Made by a program: the position numbers and the translations under genes | Notes under the pieces: generated by a model | What the model saw: the letters and a program-made list of their open reading frames with translations, nothing else | Told to the model about the DNA's origin: nothing | The model's database searches: none | Assembly: GCF_002000365.1 (NCBI RefSeq) | Contig: NZ_MVBK01000033.1 | Span: forward strand, 1 to 51,608 | Direction of reading: 5' to 3' | DNA from: Thioalkalivibrio denitrificans | GTDB taxonomy: Bacteria; Pseudomonadota; Gammaproteobacteria; Ectothiorhodospirales; Ectothiorhodospiraceae | Length of the DNA stretch: 51,608 bases | In this document: positions 49,973 to 51,608 of the stretch, piece after piece | Position numbering within the stretch: position 1 is the first letter of the stretch | Layout of the letters: the number at the start of each line of letters is the position of its first letter

Positions 49973-51608
49973 TCAACCGGCGGCCATCTGGGCGGCTTCG
50001 TCCACGTCCACGGCCACGAGACGCGATACGCCCGCCTCGCGCATGGTGACGCCCACCAGCTGGTCGGCCAGTTCCATGGTGGTCTTGTTGTGGGTGATGA
50101 AGATGAACTGGACGCGCTCGGACATCTCCTTGACCAGGTTGCAGAAGCGCCCCACGTTGGCCTCGTCCAGGGGTGCGTCCACCTCGTCGAGCATGCAGAA
50201 CGGCGCCGGGTTCAGCTCGAAGATGGCGAATACCAGGGCCACGGCCGTGAGCGCCTTCTCACCGCCGGACATGAGATGAATGGTGGACAACCGCTTGCCC
50301 GGCGGACGTGCCATGACGGCCACGCCGGTGGACAGCAGATCGTCGCCTGTCATCTCCAGGTGTGCCTGGCCGCCGCCGAACAGGCGCGGGAACATTTCCC
50401 CGAGGCGCCCGTTGACCCGCTCGAAGGTATCCCGGAAGCGCTGGCGCGTTTCCTTGTCGATCTTCTGGATCGCGTTCTCCAGCGTTTCCAGCGCCTCCAT
50501 GAGGTCCGCGTGCTGGGCGTCCAGATACTCCTTGCGCTGGCTCTGTTCCCTGAACTCATCGATGGCCGCCAGGTTGATGGGCCCCAGGCGCTGGATGCGC
50601 TGTGCCAGTGACTCCACCTTCTCCTGCCACGCGGCCACCGTGGCGTCCTCCTCCAGGCCCTCCAGGAGCGCCTCCGCGGTAAACGGCGTCTCGGCCAGCT
50701 GCTCGCGAATGGTCTGGCGGCGCACGTTTATCTCCTGCCAGGCCATGCGCAGGCCGTCCAGGTTTGCCCGGATCTCCTCTGCCTGACGCTCCACGGCGAC
50801 ACGACGCTGATCGTGTTCGCGCATCTCCGACTCGATGCCCTGCACCCGTGCGCGGGCCTCGGCCAGTGCGCGTTCCACTTCCACGCGCCGGGCCAGCAGG
50901 TCCTCCAGTTCGGTGGACAATTCGCGGATCGGTGCATCGCCGTCCTGCATGGCGGCGTTGAGTCCGTCCAGGCGCTCGGTGAACTGCGCCGCCTGGGCCT
51001 CCATGCGGGCCAGGCTGTGGGCCGTTGACTCGCGGGTGCTGCGCAGGGTCTGCAGCCGCAGGTCGATCTCGTGCAGGGCATCCCGGCGAGCCTGGGCCTC
51101 GCGGCGGGCGGCATCCAGTTGCTCGCGCAGCCCGTCGCGCTCGGCTGTCAGGCCTTCCCGCTCGCGTGCCAGTGTCTCCATGCGGGCCACCGCCTCGTTG
51201 CGGGCGTTGGTAGCCGCCTGCAGGGCCTCGGCATCGCGCCCGTGCGCCGCCTCGATTTCCGAGATCTCCTCGTTGATGCGCGCAAAACGCGACTCCACCT
51301 GCTCCAGGCGCGTGCGCCGGTTGCTCAGCTGGGCATCCAGGTCCGCGGCCGCGCGATGAGCCCGGTTGACCAGGACCTGCAGTTCCTCGCGTCGCGCCTC
51401 CAGTTCGGCCACTGTGGCGCGATCCGCCTCCAGGGCCTTCTGCTGGGTCTCCTGCTCGCTGTTGAGCCGGGCCAGCTCGTCGTGCAGGGACTTGATCTCC
51501 TGCTCGCGTCCCAGAACGCCGGAATGCTCGTCCGGATCCCGGGCCACCCGTAGCCAGGCGCGGCCCAGCCACACGCCCTCGGGCGTAATGACCGATTCCC
51601 CGGGGCCG
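49973..51608 (-). CDS. smc: Chromosome segregation protein SMC, C-terminal part (5-prime end outside the window)
   Basis: About 545 codons of the C-terminal part are present, and the frame stays open to the window edge. The first residues ([17 protein letters not shown]) belong to the end of the hinge. A long coiled coil rich in Glu, Arg and Ala follows (about 330 residues). The head half ends it, with [10 protein letters not shown], the signature [20 protein letters not shown] and Walker [23 protein letters not shown] forms the condensin ring with ScpA and ScpB, both also in this window but not adjacent. The Walker A part lies beyond base 51608. Confidence 0.95.
   Translation of the reverse strand, partial: GPGESVITPEGVWLGRAWLRVARDPDEHSGVLGREQEIKSLHDELARLNSEQETQQKALEADRATVAELEARREELQVLVNRAHRAAADLDAQLSNRRTRLEQVESRFARINEEISEIEAAHGRDAEALQAATNARNEAVARMETLAREREGLTAERDGLREQLDAARREAQARRDALHEIDLRLQTLRSTRESTAHSLARMEAQAAQFTERLDGLNAAMQDGDAPIRELSTELEDLLARRVEVERALAEARARVQGIESEMREHDQRRVAVERQAEEIRANLDGLRMAWQEINVRRQTIREQLAETPFTAEALLEGLEEDATVAAWQEKVESLAQRIQRLGPINLAAIDEFREQSQRKEYLDAQHADLMEALETLENAIQKIDKETRQRFRDTFERVNGRLGEMFPRLFGGGQAHLEMTGDDLLSTGVAVMARPPGKRLSTIHLMSGGEKALTAVALVFAIFELNPAPFCMLDEVDAPLDEANVGRFCNLVKEMSERVQFIFITHNKTTMELADQLVGVTMREAGVSRLVAVDVDEAAQMAAG

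Overview
The window is a GC-rich bacterial chromosome segment of core and conserved accessory genes. It has no rRNA, tRNA, prophage or complete insertion sequence that I can see. ZipA, LolA, the ftsK-lolA-rarA order, PBP1B, DusA, the YciB/YciI pair and the trpS-scpA-scpB-rluB neighbourhood point to a gammaproteobacterium. The many intergenic hairpin repeats remind me of the Ectothiorhodospiraceae (Thioalkalivibrio-like), but the species is an inference.

Layout. 0.1-6.8 kb: PBP1B (mrcB), a two-domain APH-like/P-loop kinase protein, and exported proteins including an NlpC/P60 lipoprotein and a DUF302 protein. 7.1-12.7 kb: an exported DUF255 thioredoxin-like protein, an SDR/NTF2 pair, and the divergent LitR-like MerR regulator-photolyase operon, which looks like a light or oxidative-stress module. 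12.9-16.8 kb: DusA, an MFS transporter and a glutamate dehydrogenase. 17.0-20.7 kb: a translationally coupled minus-strand operon of sterol-desaturase-like protein, TVP38-rhodanese fusion, GT2 glycosyltransferase and DUF2064 protein, followed by a small membrane protein. 20.8-29.3 kb: cardiolipin synthase, RarA, LolA, FtsK, alanine dehydrogenase and thioredoxin reductase. 29.5-33.9 kb: COG3146 acyltransferase-like protein, Aat, and a Ser/Thr kinase-HDOD-GAF fusion. 33.9-44.0 kb: endonuclease III-like protein, RluB, MoaB, ScpB, ScpA, TrpS, DUF945 protein, site-2 protease, YciO-type Sua5 protein, YciB, YciI and a PpiC lipoprotein. 44.3-51.6 kb: DUF938 methyltransferase, a MotA/MotB-like pair, LigA, ZipA and the C-terminal part of SMC, which runs off the window. 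Cell-envelope and chromosome-segregation functions (PBP1B, FtsK, ScpAB, SMC, ZipA, YciB) dominate.

The unusual content lies between and inside the genes, in four layers of small repeats. (1) A palindromic MITE-like element with 16-bp terminal inverted repeats and TA-type flanks occurs as a 178-bp copy inserted in frame inside the GT2 gene (18597-18774), adding 60 residues without a stop, and as a 38-bp core-only copy at 29492-29529. (2) Heptanucleotide tandem arrays (strict 7-bp period, several different unit sequences) lie at ten intergenic sites, and in five cases they contain a gene's stop codon. (3) Long palindromes have arms built from roughly 9-11-bp tandem units in several unrelated-looking sequence families; three of them nest a conserved internal hairpin with a conserved loop. 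(4) A REP-like hairpin at 17301-17357 supplies the last codons and stop of the DUF2064 gene. Together these suggest a genome where small palindromic or tandem elements repeatedly reshape gene ends and, once, a protein interior.
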